Shown in pieces: positions 35,606 to 44,847 of a DNA stretch of 64,000 bases. Both the position numbers and the translations under genes were made by a program. The notes below the pieces were generated by a model. The model was not told the origin of the DNA. It saw nothing but the letters and a program-made list of their open reading frames with translations, and did no database searches. Position 1 is the first letter of the stretch, and every line of letters begins with the position of its first letter. Origin of the DNA: Streptomyces cirratus (GTDB lineage: Bacteria; Actinomycetota; Actinomycetes; Streptomycetales; Streptomycetaceae); NCBI RefSeq assembly GCF_014650775.1, contig NZ_BMVP01000009.1:1-64000 (forward strand), given 5' to 3'.

Positions 35606-36612
35606 GTGTGTGCTCCGAACTCCAATGGGATGTTGTCGATCAGCCGGGTCGTGCCCACCTTCGCGGCGACGGCCAGAACGGCCTGACCGGTGAAGTCGGG
35701 GCCGACCTCGGTGAAGTCCTGCGGGTCCACCAGCGCCAGGTAGTCCAGGGCCAGCGGCGGGTCCTGGCGGCCGGCCTCCTCCAGGACGTGCCGGGCGGCC
35801 GCCCGTACGGCGTCGGGCAGGCTCTGGCCGGCGGCGGAGACCGCGACCGAGACGGCGTGCGCGTCGGCGGAGGCGCGGATCTCACCGAGCCGGGCCAGGC
35901 CGGTGGCCCGCTGGTCGCTGGCGGGGGCGGCCTCCGCGCGGGCGCAGAGCGCGGCCTGGGCGGCGAGCCGGTCGCGGCCCGCGAACAGGGCGTGGGACAG
36001 GGCCAGGGCCGTGCGGCGCTCGGCGGGCGAGAGGTAGCGGTTGCGGGAGGACAGGGCGAGGCCGTCCTCCTCGCGGACGGTGGGGACGCCCACCACGTCC
36101 ACCGCGAAGTTGAGGTCGGTGACCATCCGCCGGATCAGGGCCAGCTGCTGCGCGTCCTTCTGGCCGAAGAGGGCCAGGTCGGGGCGGGTGAGGTGGAGCA
36201 GCTTGGCGACGACGGTGAGCATCCCGTCGAAGTGGCCGGGTCGGGTGGCCCCTTCGAGGCGGCCGCCCATGGGGCCGGCGCTGATCCGCACCTGGGGGTC
36301 GCCGCCGGGGTAGACCTCGTCGACGGACGGGGCGAATACGGCGTCGGCGCCCGCCGCGCGGGCGAGCGCGAGGTCGGCGTCGAGGGTGCGGGGGTAGCGG
36401 TCGAGGTCCTCGTTGGCCCCGAACTGGAGGGGATTGACGAAGACGGTGACGACGACCTGGCCGGTGGGACCGACGAGATCACGGGCGGCGCGGACCAAGG
36501 TGGCGTGGCCGTCGTGCAGGGCGCCCATGGTCATGACGACGGCGCGGCGGCCGGTGCGCGGGAGCCGGTGCAGCGCGTCCGCGGTGTCCAGCAGCAGGGG
36601 GTGCTCGGTCAT
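35602..36612 (-). CDS. panC: Pantothenate synthetase
   Basis: PanC joins pantoate and beta-alanine using ATP. The 336-residue protein has the HIGH-type MTMGALHDGHATLV near residue 27, FVNPLQFGANEDLDRYPRTL near 57, the GQKDAQQ loop near 147 and REEDGLALSSRNRYLS near 180. It is longer than the common 280-residue form because of an insertion around 205-245. ATG 36612 overlaps the stop of the DUF2520 gene (ATGA). Cotranscription with nadB-nadC-coaX ties pantothenate and NAD synthesis. Confidence 0.94.
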   Translation of the reverse strand: MTEHPLLLDTADALHRLPRTGRRAVVMTMGALHDGHATLVRAARDLVGPTGQVVVTVFVNPLQFGANEDLDRYPRTLDADLALARAAGADAVFAPSVDEVYPGGDPQVRISAGPMGGRLEGATRPGHFDGMLTVVAKLLHLTRPDLALFGQKDAQQLALIRRMVTDLNFAVDVVGVPTVREEDGLALSSRNRYLSPAERRTALALSHALFAGRDRLAAQAALCARAEAAPASDQRATGLARLGEIRASADAHAVSVAVSAAGQSLPDAVRAAARHVLEEAGRQDPPLALDYLALVDPQDFTEVGPDFTGQAVLAVAAKVGTTRLIDNIPLEFGAHT

Positions 36613-37565
36613 CGGCCGTCGCCCTCGGGGTCGGTTTCGGAATCGGGGGCGGTCTCGCTCCCGGCGAGGGCCCCCAGCAGGTCCTCGGCGAGCTCGGGCT
36701 TGAGCAGACCGTGCGCCAGGGCGCGGTCGGCGGTGGTGCGGGCCATCGCGAGGTAGCCGGGGACGGCGGCCGGGGCGTGCCTGCGCAGCTCGGAGACGTG
36801 CGCGGCGACCGTACCGGCATCTCCGCGGGCCACCGGCCCGGTGAGCGCGGAGTCGCCGGAGCGCAGGGCGTTGTCCAGGGCCGCGCCGAGGAGGGGGCCG
36901 AGCATCCGGTCGGGGTGCTCGACGCCGGCCTTGCCCAGCAGCTCCATGGCCTGGGCGACCAGGGTGACCAGGTGGTTCGCGCCCAGGGCGAGGGCGGCGT
37001 GGTAGAGCGGACGGTTCTCCTCCGCGATCCACTCGGGCTCCCCGCCCATCTCGATGACCAGCGCCTCGGCGGCGAGCCGCAGCTCTTCGGGGGCGGTCAC
37101 GCCGAAGGAGCAGCCGGCGAGGCGCTGCACGTCGACCTCGGTGCCGGTGAAGGTCATCGCGGGGTGCAGGGCCAGCGGCAGGGCGCCCGCGCGGCGGGCC
37201 GGGTCCAGGACGGCGGTCCCGTAGCGCCCGGAGGTGTGGACGAGGAGCTGGCCGGGGCGGATCGCACCCGTGTCGGCGAGCCCCTCGACGAGGCCGGGCA
37301 GGGCGTCGTCCGGGACGGTCAGGAGCACCAGGTCGGCGCGTTCGAACACCCGCTCGGCCGGGACGACCGGCACGTCGGGCAGCATTCGCGCGGCCCGGCG
37401 GCGGGAGGCGTCGGAGACGCCGGAGACGGCGACGGGGCGGTGCCCGGCCTGCTGGAGGGCGCGGGCCAGCGCGGGGCCGACCCGGCCGGCGCCGACGACG
37501 CCCACGGCGAGCCGGGCAGGGCGGTCGGACGGATCCCGGGGCTCCGTCTGATGGGCTGCGTTCAC
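36609..37565 (-). CDS. Rossmann-fold DUF2520 oxidoreductase-like protein
   Basis: The 318-residue protein has an N-terminal Rossmann domain (VGVVGAGRVGPALARALQQAG near residue 21) and a C-terminal DUF2520 helical domain (with HPAMTFTGTEVDVQRLAGC near 138 and YHAALALGANHLVTLVAQAM near 191). The fold is that of 6-phosphogluconate-dehydrogenase-like reductases, such as ketopantoate reductase and ProC. In actinobacteria it usually precedes panC (Rv3603c-panC in M. tuberculosis, from memory), so a role in pantothenate supply is an attractive inference. It is the first gene of the operon; GTG 37565 has GGAAGG upstream. Confidence 0.85.
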   Translation of the reverse strand: MNAAHQTEPRDPSDRPARLAVGVVGAGRVGPALARALQQAGHRPVAVSGVSDASRRRAARMLPDVPVVPAERVFERADLVLLTVPDDALPGLVEGLADTGAIRPGQLLVHTSGRYGTAVLDPARRAGALPLALHPAMTFTGTEVDVQRLAGCSFGVTAPEELRLAAEALVIEMGGEPEWIAEENRPLYHAALALGANHLVTLVAQAMELLGKAGVEHPDRMLGPLLGAALDNALRSGDSALTGPVARGDAGTVAAHVSELRRHAPAAVPGYLAMARTTADRALAHGLLKPELAEDLLGALAGSETAPDSETDPEGDGR

Positions 37566-37673
37566 GCGGGGAATGCCTTCCGTTCCAGTCCGCGGGGGGT
37601 ACCGGACGATACGCCGCCATGCTAGCCCCTGGGCGTGTCGGCCGGTCGGCGGTGGCCGGGCGATGATCGGGCC

Positions 37674-38798
37674 ATGACGGATGACGAAGAACGGACGAAG
37701 CGGCTGGTGGCGGCGTGGCGCGGGGCCGACCGGGTGCTGTCGCGGAGCCTGCTGGAGCCGACGGTGGGCGAACTGCTGGCGACCCTGCCGGGGCTGGCGG
37801 AGGCGGACCCGGACGAGGGCGCCGACGTGTACGGCGACGGGGTGGTGGCCCGGCTGGAACAGCGTGTCGCGGAGCTGCTGGGGATGGAGGACGCGGCGTT
37901 CTTCCCGAGCGGGACGATGGCCCAGCAGGTTGCGCTGCGGTGCTGGGCGGGGCGGACCGGTAACCCGGTGGTGGCGCTGCACCCGATGAGCCACCCGGAG
38001 CTGTGGGAGGGGGGCGCGCTGTCGGTGGTGTCGGGGCTGCGGACGGTGCACCCGACGCGGGAGGCGCGGCAGCCGACGGCGCGGGAGGTCGCGGAGCTGG
38101 CGGAGCCGTTCGGCACGCTGATGCTGGAGCTGCCGCTGCGGGAGGCGGGGTTCCTGCTGCCGACGTGGGAGGAGCTGGTCGCGCTGGTGGAGGCGGCCCG
38201 CGAACGGGATGCGGTGGTCCACTTCGACGGGGCCCGGCTGTGGGAGTCGACGGTGCAGCTCGGGCGGCCGCTGCCGGAGATCGCGGGGCTCGCGGATTCG
38301 GTGTACGTCTCCTTCTACAAGTCGCTCGGGGGGCTGAGCGGGGCGGCGCTGGCGGGGCCGGCGGCGCTGGTCGGGGAGGCCCGGGTGTGGCGCCACCGGT
38401 ACGGGGGCCAGATCTTCCGGCAGTTCCCGCAGGCGCTGTCCGCGCTGGCCGGGCTGGAGCGGGAGCTGCCGCGGCTGCCGTCGTACGTGGCCCAGGCGCG
38501 GGTGGTCGCGGCGGCGCTGCGGGAGGGCTTCGCGGAGGCGGGACTGCCGTGGTTCCGGGTGCACCCGGAGGTGCCGCACACGCACCAGTTCCAGGTGTGG
38601 CTGCCGTACGAGGCGGACCGGCTGACGGAGGCGGGGCTGCGGCAGGCGGAGTCGACCGGCCGCGTCCTGTTCCGCCGCTGGTCCCCCGCCGGCCCTCCGG
38701 CCGTGTCCCTGACGGAACTGGAGCTCACCTCCCCGTCCCTCTCCTGGACCCCGTCGGACATCCGCACGGCGGTCGCCGACTTCGCGTCCTACCTGTAG
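37674..38798 (+). CDS. Threonine-aldolase-like PLP enzyme
   Basis: The 374-residue fold-type I PLP enzyme belongs to the beta-eliminating lyase/threonine aldolase family. Seen are the cofactor motif FFPSGTMAQQVAL near residue 82, VHFDGARLWES near 182 (PLP-ring Asp) and the Schiff-base Lys in SFYKSLGGLSG near 214. It likely cleaves threonine or a related beta-hydroxy amino acid. The family is broad, so the substrate is not certain. ATG 37674 is preceded by GATGAT at 6 bases. It is divergent from the DUF2520-panC operon across 108 bases. Confidence 0.85.
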   Translation: MTDDEERTKRLVAAWRGADRVLSRSLLEPTVGELLATLPGLAEADPDEGADVYGDGVVARLEQRVAELLGMEDAAFFPSGTMAQQVALRCWAGRTGNPVVALHPMSHPELWEGGALSVVSGLRTVHPTREARQPTAREVAELAEPFGTLMLELPLREAGFLLPTWEELVALVEAARERDAVVHFDGARLWESTVQLGRPLPEIAGLADSVYVSFYKSLGGLSGAALAGPAALVGEARVWRHRYGGQIFRQFPQALSALAGLERELPRLPSYVAQARVVAAALREGFAEAGLPWFRVHPEVPHTHQFQVWLPYEADRLTEAGLRQAESTGRVLFRRWSPAGPPAVSLTELELTSPSLSWTPSDIRTAVADFASYL

Positions 38799-38879
38799 CC
38801 GCCCCCGTCCGCTACGACGACCAGCCCCGCCGCCACTCGAAGCGCGGGCCCGCACAACGCCCACCGCGCGGCGCCGCTG

Positions 38880-38945
38880 CGGGGGCCGGCCCCGAGCCCC
38901 CGCGCCTCAAACGCCGGCGGGCTGAACTCCCCGGGCCGGCCCCGT
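38880..38945. repeat. Dispersed Streptomyces intergenic repeat (CCTCAAACGCCGGCGGGCTG type)
   Basis: The gap between the PLP-enzyme and ArsR-type genes contains CGCCTCAAACGCCGGCGGG flanked by GGGGCCGGCCCC and CCGGGCCGGCCCC, which can fold together. I recognise the CCTCAAACGCCGGCG core as a frequent intergenic element in Streptomyces genomes, often behind genes (from memory). It may work as a terminator-like hairpin for the upstream gene. Confidence 0.55.
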
Positions 38946-39001
38946 CGCTCGGACGGACCCGTGTGGGGGGCGGGTGGCAGGGGGCCCGGGAGAATGGGGC
39001 G

Positions 39002-40126
39002 ATGAGCGTCACCATCGACATCGCCGGGCTCCCCGCGGAGCGGATCCGCTTCGCGCCCTCCCCCCTCGCGGAACTCTGCATGGCCCTGCACGCGCTCTCC
39101 CAGCCGGCCCACCACCCCCGCCTCGCCCCCTGGGCCACCGCCACCGCCGCCGCGTTCGACTCCTGCCTCGCCGACCGGCTCCTGGAGGCCGACTTCCTCT
39201 GGCGCAGCTCCTTCTCCGACATCTTCATGCCCTTCGCGGGCACCCCCGGCGGCACCGGCCTGCCCGGCGCGACCCTGGCCGAGGAGCTCGACGTACTCGA
39301 CGGCCTCGACGACGAGCGCTTCGTGACGGCCGCCCTCGAACACTGCTGGCTCGCGCTCTACAACGAGGGCGGCGCCCCCTCCCCCCTCAAGGACCCCGCC
39401 TCCCGCACCAAGGTCCTGGAGGCCGCCGCCGCCCGCGGTCCGGCCCAGCTGCGCTTCTCGCGGCGGCTCCTGGACGACACCGCCGCCGTCCGCGTCTGGC
39501 TGCGCCGCCTCCTGGAGGACTGCGACGAGGCGTTCTTCGCCGAGACGTGGCGGCGGACCGGCCCCCAGCAGGCCGCCGACGCCCGCCACAAGACCGAGGT
39601 GCTGCGCCGCAAGGGCCTGCCCACCGCGCTCCGGGAGGTCTCGGCGGCGCTGAGCGTCGACGAGGCCGGGACCACCATCACCGCCGACAAGATGGTCGAC
39701 GGGTCGGCCACCGCCACGGACCCCGCCATCGGCCCCGGCCTGGTCTTCATTCCCACCAACTTCGGCTGGCCGCACCTCCTCGTACTGCACGCCCCCGGCT
39801 GGCGCCCGGTGGTGCACTACCCCCTCGGCTCGCCTGAACCGGCCTCCGCCCCCGGCTCGGTGGAGCTGCTGCGGCGGCGTATGGACGCCCTCGCGCACCC
39901 GATGCGGATGCAGTTGTGCCGCAGCCTGGCCAGGGCCCCGTACACCACCGGCGAGCTGGCCACCGTCTGCGGCATATCCGCCCCGGAGGTCTCCCGCCAC
40001 CTCGCCGTGCTCAAGAAGGCCGGGCTGCTGCACACGCGCCGCCAAGGCCGTTACGCACAGCACCAGTTGGACCTGTCGGTGGTGGCCCGCATCGGCTCCG
40101 ACTTCATCGAGGGCGTCCTCCGCTGA
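39002..40126 (+). CDS. ArsR-type regulator with N-terminal DUF5937-like domain
   Basis: The 374-residue protein has a long N-terminal domain (residues about 1-260) starting MSVTIDIAGLPAERIRFAPS and a C-terminal winged helix (about 290-365) with RRRMDALAHPMRMQLCRSL, TTGELATVCGISAPEVSRHL and KKAGLLHTRRQGRY. The arrangement matches the actinobacterial DUF5937/ArsR regulators, whose ligand is unknown. The helix-turn-helix at the C-terminus is reversed from usual small ArsR proteins. ATG 39002 follows GAGAAT by 6 bases; no ribosome site is seen. Confidence 0.85.
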   Translation: MSVTIDIAGLPAERIRFAPSPLAELCMALHALSQPAHHPRLAPWATATAAAFDSCLADRLLEADFLWRSSFSDIFMPFAGTPGGTGLPGATLAEELDVLDGLDDERFVTAALEHCWLALYNEGGAPSPLKDPASRTKVLEAAAARGPAQLRFSRRLLDDTAAVRVWLRRLLEDCDEAFFAETWRRTGPQQAADARHKTEVLRRKGLPTALREVSAALSVDEAGTTITADKMVDGSATATDPAIGPGLVFIPTNFGWPHLLVLHAPGWRPVVHYPLGSPEPASAPGSVELLRRRMDALAHPMRMQLCRSLARAPYTTGELATVCGISAPEVSRHLAVLKKAGLLHTRRQGRYAQHQLDLSVVARIGSDFIEGVLR

Positions 40127-40246
40127 CCCGTGGCCGGCAACTCCCCCGGACCTGGCTGGAATTCGCAGTCTGGCGGGAGCGGCCCTCCGCTGCTTAACGT
40201 GCGTCCACCGTCCAGCCCGCCGCACCCTGCCGATGAAAGGACCTCC

Positions 40247-41803
40247 ATGCCCTCACGCCGTATAGCCGCAGCCACCGCCGCCCTGGCCGCGCTGGCCCTG
40301 GCCTCCCCGCTGCTGCTCGCCGGGCCCGCCGGCGCCAGCAGTCCGCAGAGCGACGCCGCCAAGGGTGACGCGCTGGCGAGGAAACTGGTCCAGGAGGCGA
40401 CCGGCAAGGGCGCCGAGAAGCACCTCAAGGTCTTCCAGTCCATCGCGGACTACAACAACGGCACCCGCGTGGCCGGCTCCAAGGGCCACGTGCAGTCCGC
40501 CCAGTACGTGGAAGCCGTGATGAAGGCCGCCGGGTACGAGGTCACCAAGAACGCGTTCGACTTCGTGTACGTCGAGACGGTCGCCGAGACGCTGAAGGTC
40601 AACGGCGCCGCCCCGCGCGACGTCCCGGTCAAGCTGATGACGTACACCGCGAGCGGTCCGGTCGGCGGCGTCACGGCGCGGCTCGCCGTCGCCCCCGTCG
40701 ACGCGGACGGTACGAACGGCTGCGAGCCGGGCGACTTCGCCCCCGGCGCGTTCACCGGCCGCATCGCACTCGTCAAGCGCGGCGGCTGCACCTTCGCCGT
40801 CAAGCAGGCCAACGCCGCGGCGGCCGGGGCGGTCGGCGCGCTCATCTACAACAACACCGAGGGCGCCCTGAACGGCACGCTCGGCGCGGCCGACGCGGGC
40901 AAGGTCCCCACCGGCGGCGTCACCCAGGCGGAGGGCGAGAAGCTCGCCGCCGAGGCCGCGGCCGGACCGGTCGAGGTCACCCTGGACATCCGCGAGCTCC
41001 GCGAGAACCGCACGACGTACAACGTCATCGCCGAGACCCGTGGCGGCGACGAGAACAACACCGTCTTCCTCGGCGCGCACCTCGACTCGGTCGCGGCCGG
41101 TCCCGGCATCAACGACAACGGCTCCGGCTCGGCCGGCATCCTCCAGGTCGCGCAGCGCCTCGCGAGCAGCCAGAAGAAGATCAAGAACAAGGTCAAGTTC
41201 GCCTGGTGGTCGGCGGAGGAGTTCGGCCTGCTCGGCTCCGAGGCGTACGTGGGCGGCCTGACGGACGCGCAGAAGAAGCAGATCCGGCTCTACCTGAACT
41301 TCGACATGATCGCCTCGCCGAACGCCGCCTACTTCGTCTACGACGGCGACGACTCGGACAAGGTCGGCTCCGGCCCCGGGCCCGAGGGCTCCGCCCAACT
41401 GGAGAAGGGCATCACGGACTTCCTGGACGGACGGAAGATCCCGCACGAGGGATCGGACTTCACCGGCCGCTCCGACTACGGCCCGTTCATCGAGGCCGGG
41501 ATCCCCTCCGGGGGTACGGACACGGGCGCCGAAGGCATCAAGACGGCGGCGCAGGCGGCCAAGTTCGGCGGCCAGGCCGGTGTGGCCTACGACGTGAACT
41601 ACCACGGCAAGGGCGACACCATCGCCAACATCGACCAGAAGGCGCTCGACATCAACGTCGACGTCATCGCGAACGCGGTCGGCCACTACGCCTACGACCT
41701 GGCCCCGCTCGCCGTGCCGGTCCCGCCCGGGCCCGCGGGCGGCGGCGCGGGCGGCAGCGGCGGCGGCCTGCGCGAGGGCCACGACCACGGCGTGACGCGG
41801 TAG
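40247..41803 (+). CDS. Secreted M28-family aminopeptidase with PA domain
   Basis: The 518-residue zinc aminopeptidase has a signal peptide (about residues 1-34, ending GPAGASS), a PA insert near 140-240 (IALVKRGGCTFAVKQANAA) and the M28 metal ligands. These are FLGAHLDSVAAGPGINDNGSG near 280 (His and bridging Asp), WWSAEEFGLLGSEAY near 323 (Glu pair), a later NFDMIASPN (Asp) and YHGKGDTIANID near 458 (His). It resembles the S. griseus aminopeptidase type. A Gly-rich and His-containing tail (GGGAGGSGGGLREGHDHG) ends it. ATG 40247 has GAAAGGA upstream. Confidence 0.93.
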   Translation: MPSRRIAAATAALAALALASPLLLAGPAGASSPQSDAAKGDALARKLVQEATGKGAEKHLKVFQSIADYNNGTRVAGSKGHVQSAQYVEAVMKAAGYEVTKNAFDFVYVETVAETLKVNGAAPRDVPVKLMTYTASGPVGGVTARLAVAPVDADGTNGCEPGDFAPGAFTGRIALVKRGGCTFAVKQANAAAAGAVGALIYNNTEGALNGTLGAADAGKVPTGGVTQAEGEKLAAEAAAGPVEVTLDIRELRENRTTYNVIAETRGGDENNTVFLGAHLDSVAAGPGINDNGSGSAGILQVAQRLASSQKKIKNKVKFAWWSAEEFGLLGSEAYVGGLTDAQKKQIRLYLNFDMIASPNAAYFVYDGDDSDKVGSGPGPEGSAQLEKGITDFLDGRKIPHEGSDFTGRSDYGPFIEAGIPSGGTDTGAEGIKTAAQAAKFGGQAGVAYDVNYHGKGDTIANIDQKALDINVDVIANAVGHYAYDLAPLAVPVPPGPAGGGAGGSGGGLREGHDHGVTR

Positions 41804-41811
41804 TGCGGCGC

Positions 41812-41850
41812 TCCGGCCGGGCGGCGCCCCGCCGCGTCAGCCCGGCCGGA
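41812..41850. terminator. Bidirectional terminator overlapping the methyltransferase stop codon
   Basis: TCCGGCCGGGC (41812-41822) pairs exactly over 11 bp with 41840-41850. The loop holds the TGA of the convergent MidA-type gene (41837-41839) and further inner pairing GGCG/CGCC. It lies 8 bases after the aminopeptidase stop. Confidence 0.65.
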
Positions 41851-42835
41851 CCCCGAAGCCGGGCAGCCCCGGCAGCCCTTGCAACCCCACCGGCTGCACC
41901 AGCCACCCGAAGTCCCCGAGCCCGCCGCGGGCGGTGAGTTCGGCCGCCTCCCCCGCCGAGACGAGGGCGCGCACGTACCCGGCCGGGTCCGTCGACGCCA
42001 GCGACAGCGGCGGCCGGGCCCCCGAGACGCCGAGGGCCGCCAGCGCCTCCCGCTGCGTGAGCAGGGCCGCGCCCGGTCCGGCGCAGGCGTCCAGGGCCAC
42101 GTGCGCGGTGATGTCGCAGCTGCCGTCGGGGACCGGCGGGACCTCCCGGCCGCCGCGGAAGCCGGTCAGGGTGCCGTACGGGGGGCGTGCCCCGCGGGTG
42201 TGCGCGTAGTCCGCCGCCACCGCCAGGCCCCGTTCGAGGGTCGCGACGGCCGCCGCCCAGGCCTCGTCGCGCGGGCGGCCGATCTCCGCCCGGCCCCCGC
42301 CCGGCCACCACTGCTCCAGCCAGGCCCGGTCGCGGGTCTCCAGCGGGCCGCCCGGGCTCTGCGTACCGTCCGGCGCGACCAGGACGTACCGCCCGTCCTC
42401 GGCGACCTCCAGCGGTACGTTGTCCAGCCACTCGTTGGCGAACAGCAGCCCCGTGGTCCCCGCGGGCGGCTGCGCGACCCAGCGGACGCGCGGGTCCAGC
42501 CCCTCGGGCCGGGCCGCGCGTTCCACGGCGTACGGGCGCACCCGCGCCGCCGTCGACGCGGGCAGGGCGGCGAGCACCCCGGTCAGGAGTTCCCCGCGCC
42601 CGGCCCCCACGTCGACCAGGTCCAGCCCCTCGGGGCGGCCGAGGGCCTCGTCCACCGCGAGGAGGAGCCGGGCCACGGCGCCCGCGTAGAGCGGGGAGGC
42701 GTGCACGGAGGTACGGAAGTGCCCGGCGGGGCCGGGGCCGCGGGGGTCCACGTAGAAGCCGCCCGGCCCGTACAGCGCGGCCTCCATGGCGGTCCGCCAG
42801 CGGACCGGCCCGATCCCTTCACCCTGAGCGCTCAT
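41837..42835 (-). CDS. MidA/NDUFAF7-family SAM-dependent methyltransferase
   Basis: The 332-residue protein belongs to the DUF185 (MidA) family: FYVDPRGPGPAGHFRTSVHAS near residue 28, the SAM-binding LVDVGAGRGELLTGVLAAL near 73, and FANEWLDNVPLEV near 127. In mitochondria the family member NDUFAF7 methylates an arginine of the complex I subunit NDUFS2, the homologue of NuoD. An orphan NuoD gene lies 4.5 kb away in this window. ATG 42835 follows TAGCCT by 7 bases (leaderless). It is divergent from the two-component kinase gene. Confidence 0.85.
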   Translation of the reverse strand: MSAQGEGIGPVRWRTAMEAALYGPGGFYVDPRGPGPAGHFRTSVHASPLYAGAVARLLLAVDEALGRPEGLDLVDVGAGRGELLTGVLAALPASTAARVRPYAVERAARPEGLDPRVRWVAQPPAGTTGLLFANEWLDNVPLEVAEDGRYVLVAPDGTQSPGGPLETRDRAWLEQWWPGGGRAEIGRPRDEAWAAAVATLERGLAVAADYAHTRGARPPYGTLTGFRGGREVPPVPDGSCDITAHVALDACAGPGAALLTQREALAALGVSGARPPLSLASTDPAGYVRALVSAGEAAELTARGGLGDFGWLVQPVGLQGLPGLPGFGVRPG

Positions 42836-42942
42836 CCCCCACAGGCTAAGCTCACCCTCCACCTTGGGGAGTACGCCCCCTTCGCGCGGATCGCCCCTGT
42901 GGTTGACTCCCGCACCTATCTCCGTTGCCTACGCTGGGTTAC

Positions 42943-44145
42943 GTGCAGCGCCTTTACGATTTCCTCCGCAGACACCCGACATGGGTCGACGGCTTCTGGG
43001 CCGTCCTCCTGTGCGGGATCGCGCTGCTGGACCTGGCGTCCGCCGGTCACCGCGGCACCGGCGAGCGGCTGCTCACCGTCCCCTCGGTGATCGCCATGGG
43101 CGTCGTCATCGCGCTGCGCCGCAAGTGGACGCCGCAGATGTTCTGGCTGGCGGTGGGCACGGGCGTCTACCAGCTGGCCGCCGGGGTCGACGTGCACAAC
43201 GGCGACTTCGGGATGCTGGTGATCCTCTACACCGTGGCCGCCTCGGCCGAGGTCTCCCGCCGGCTGTCCCGCTTCGCGTTCGCCCTCGGGCTGACCGCCG
43301 CGCCCCTGTACGCCCTGCGCTTCCACATCGACAAGGGCAACACCAGCGACAACTTCTTCTTCACCCTCTTCGCCGTCGTCCCCTTCGCCCTGGCCTGGGT
43401 GCTGGGCGACTCCCTGCGCACCCGCCGCGCCTACTACGCGCAGCTCGTGGAGCGCAACCAGCGGCTGGAGAAGGAGCGCGAGGCGCAGGCGAAGGTGGCC
43501 GTCGCCGCCGAGCGCGCCCGGATCGCCCGCGAGCTGCACGACGTCGTCGCGCACAACGTCTCGGTGATGGTGGTCCAGGCGGACGGCGCCGCGTACGTGA
43601 TGGACGTGGCGCCGGAACAGGCCAAGGAGGCGCTCCAGACCATCTCGGGCACCGGCCGCCAGGCGCTCGCCGAGATGCGGCGGCTGCTGGGCGTGCTGCG
43701 CACCGGCGAGCCGCAGGAGTCCGAGGACTACGTCCCGCAGCCGGACGTCGAACAGATCGAGGTCCTGGTCGAGCAGGTCCGCACGGCCGGGCTCGCCGTG
43801 GACTTCGCGGTCGAGGGCGCGCCGCGGCGACTGCCGAGCGGCGTGGAGCTGACGGCGTACCGGATCGTGCAGGAGGCGCTGACCAACACGCGCAAGCACG
43901 GCGGCCCCGAGGCGAAGGCGAGCGTCCGGCTGGTGTACTTCGACGACGGGCTCGGGCTGCTGATCGAGGACGACGGGCGGGGCGCGGCCCACGAACTGTA
44001 CGAGGACGGCGGCGCCGACGGCGCCGGGCACGGACTGATCGGCATGCGCGAACGCGTCGGTATGGTCGGGGGCACGCTGGACGCGGGCCCGCGGCCCGGC
44101 GGCGGCTTCCGGATCAGTGCGCTCCTCCCACTCAAGAAGAGGTGA
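42943..44145 (+). CDS. NarL-type sensor histidine kinase
   Basis: The 400-residue kinase has an N-terminal membrane region with about five or six hydrophobic segments (residues about 15-155), a coiled segment near 165-195, and a HisKA_3 dimerisation domain with RARIARELHDVVAHNVSVM near 197. A short GHKL ATPase domain ends it (GHGLIGMRERVGMVGG near 362). There is no separate sensory domain outside the membrane, so a membrane-linked signal is likely. GTG 42943 is preferred because TACGCT ends 7 bases upstream; an in-frame TTG lies at 42925. The response regulator follows after 3 bases. Confidence 0.9.
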   Translation: MQRLYDFLRRHPTWVDGFWAVLLCGIALLDLASAGHRGTGERLLTVPSVIAMGVVIALRRKWTPQMFWLAVGTGVYQLAAGVDVHNGDFGMLVILYTVAASAEVSRRLSRFAFALGLTAAPLYALRFHIDKGNTSDNFFFTLFAVVPFALAWVLGDSLRTRRAYYAQLVERNQRLEKEREAQAKVAVAAERARIARELHDVVAHNVSVMVVQADGAAYVMDVAPEQAKEALQTISGTGRQALAEMRRLLGVLRTGEPQESEDYVPQPDVEQIEVLVEQVRTAGLAVDFAVEGAPRRLPSGVELTAYRIVQEALTNTRKHGGPEAKASVRLVYFDDGLGLLIEDDGRGAAHELYEDGGADGAGHGLIGMRERVGMVGGTLDAGPRPGGGFRISALLPLKKR

Positions 44146-44148
44146 TCG

Positions 44149-44826
44149 ATGTCCATCCGCGTGATGCTGGTCGACGACCAGATGCTCCTGCGCACGGGCT
44201 TCCGCATGGTGCTGGCGGCCCAGCCGGACATGGAGGTCGTCGCCGAGGCCGGTGACGGCCTGGAGGCGCTGGAGGTGCTGCGGGCCACGAAGGTGGACGT
44301 GGTGCTGATGGACGTCCGCATGCCGAGGCTCGACGGGGTGGAGGCGACGCGGCGCATCTGCGAGCCGGAGGAACACCCCAAGGTGATCATCCTGACCACC
44401 TTCGACCTGGACGAGTACGCGTTCTCCGGCCTCAAGGCGGGCGCGAGCGGCTTCATGCTCAAGGACGTCCCGCCGGCGGAACTGCTGGCCGCGATCCGCT
44501 CGGTGCACAGCGGTGACGCGGTGGTGGCGCCGTCGACGACCCGGCGGCTGCTGGACCGGTTCGCGCCGATGCTGCCGACGACATCGCAGGAGCCGCGGAA
44601 CAAGGAGATCGAGCGGCTGACGGAGCGCGAGCGGGAGGTCATGCTGCTGGTGGCGCAGGGCCTGTCGAACGGGGAGATCGCGGCCCGGCTGGTCCTGTCG
44701 GAGGCGACGGTGAAGACCCACGTGGGCCGCATCCTGACGAAGCTCGGCCTGCGCGACCGCGTCCAAGTGGTCGTCCTGGCCTACGAATCCGGCCTGGTCC
44801 GCGCGGGCAGCCCCCCGCCGGCCTGA
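44149..44826 (+). CDS. LuxR/NarL-type response regulator
   Basis: The 225-residue regulator has a receiver domain (DDQ near residue 9, phospho-Asp in VVLMDVRMPRLDG near 54, Lys in MLKDV near 104) and a C-terminal LuxR-type helix-turn-helix (about 160-215, LTEREREVMLLVAQGLSNGEIA). It pairs with the kinase just upstream. The target genes are unknown; the divergent MidA-type gene is the nearest candidate. Its stop lies 22 bases from that of the convergent AhpD-like gene. Confidence 0.93.
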   Translation: MSIRVMLVDDQMLLRTGFRMVLAAQPDMEVVAEAGDGLEALEVLRATKVDVVLMDVRMPRLDGVEATRRICEPEEHPKVIILTTFDLDEYAFSGLKAGASGFMLKDVPPAELLAAIRSVHSGDAVVAPSTTRRLLDRFAPMLPTTSQEPRNKEIERLTEREREVMLLVAQGLSNGEIAARLVLSEATVKTHVGRILTKLGLRDRVQVVVLAYESGLVRAGSPPPA

Positions 44827-44847
44827 CCGGCGGGAGGCGTCTCCCGG

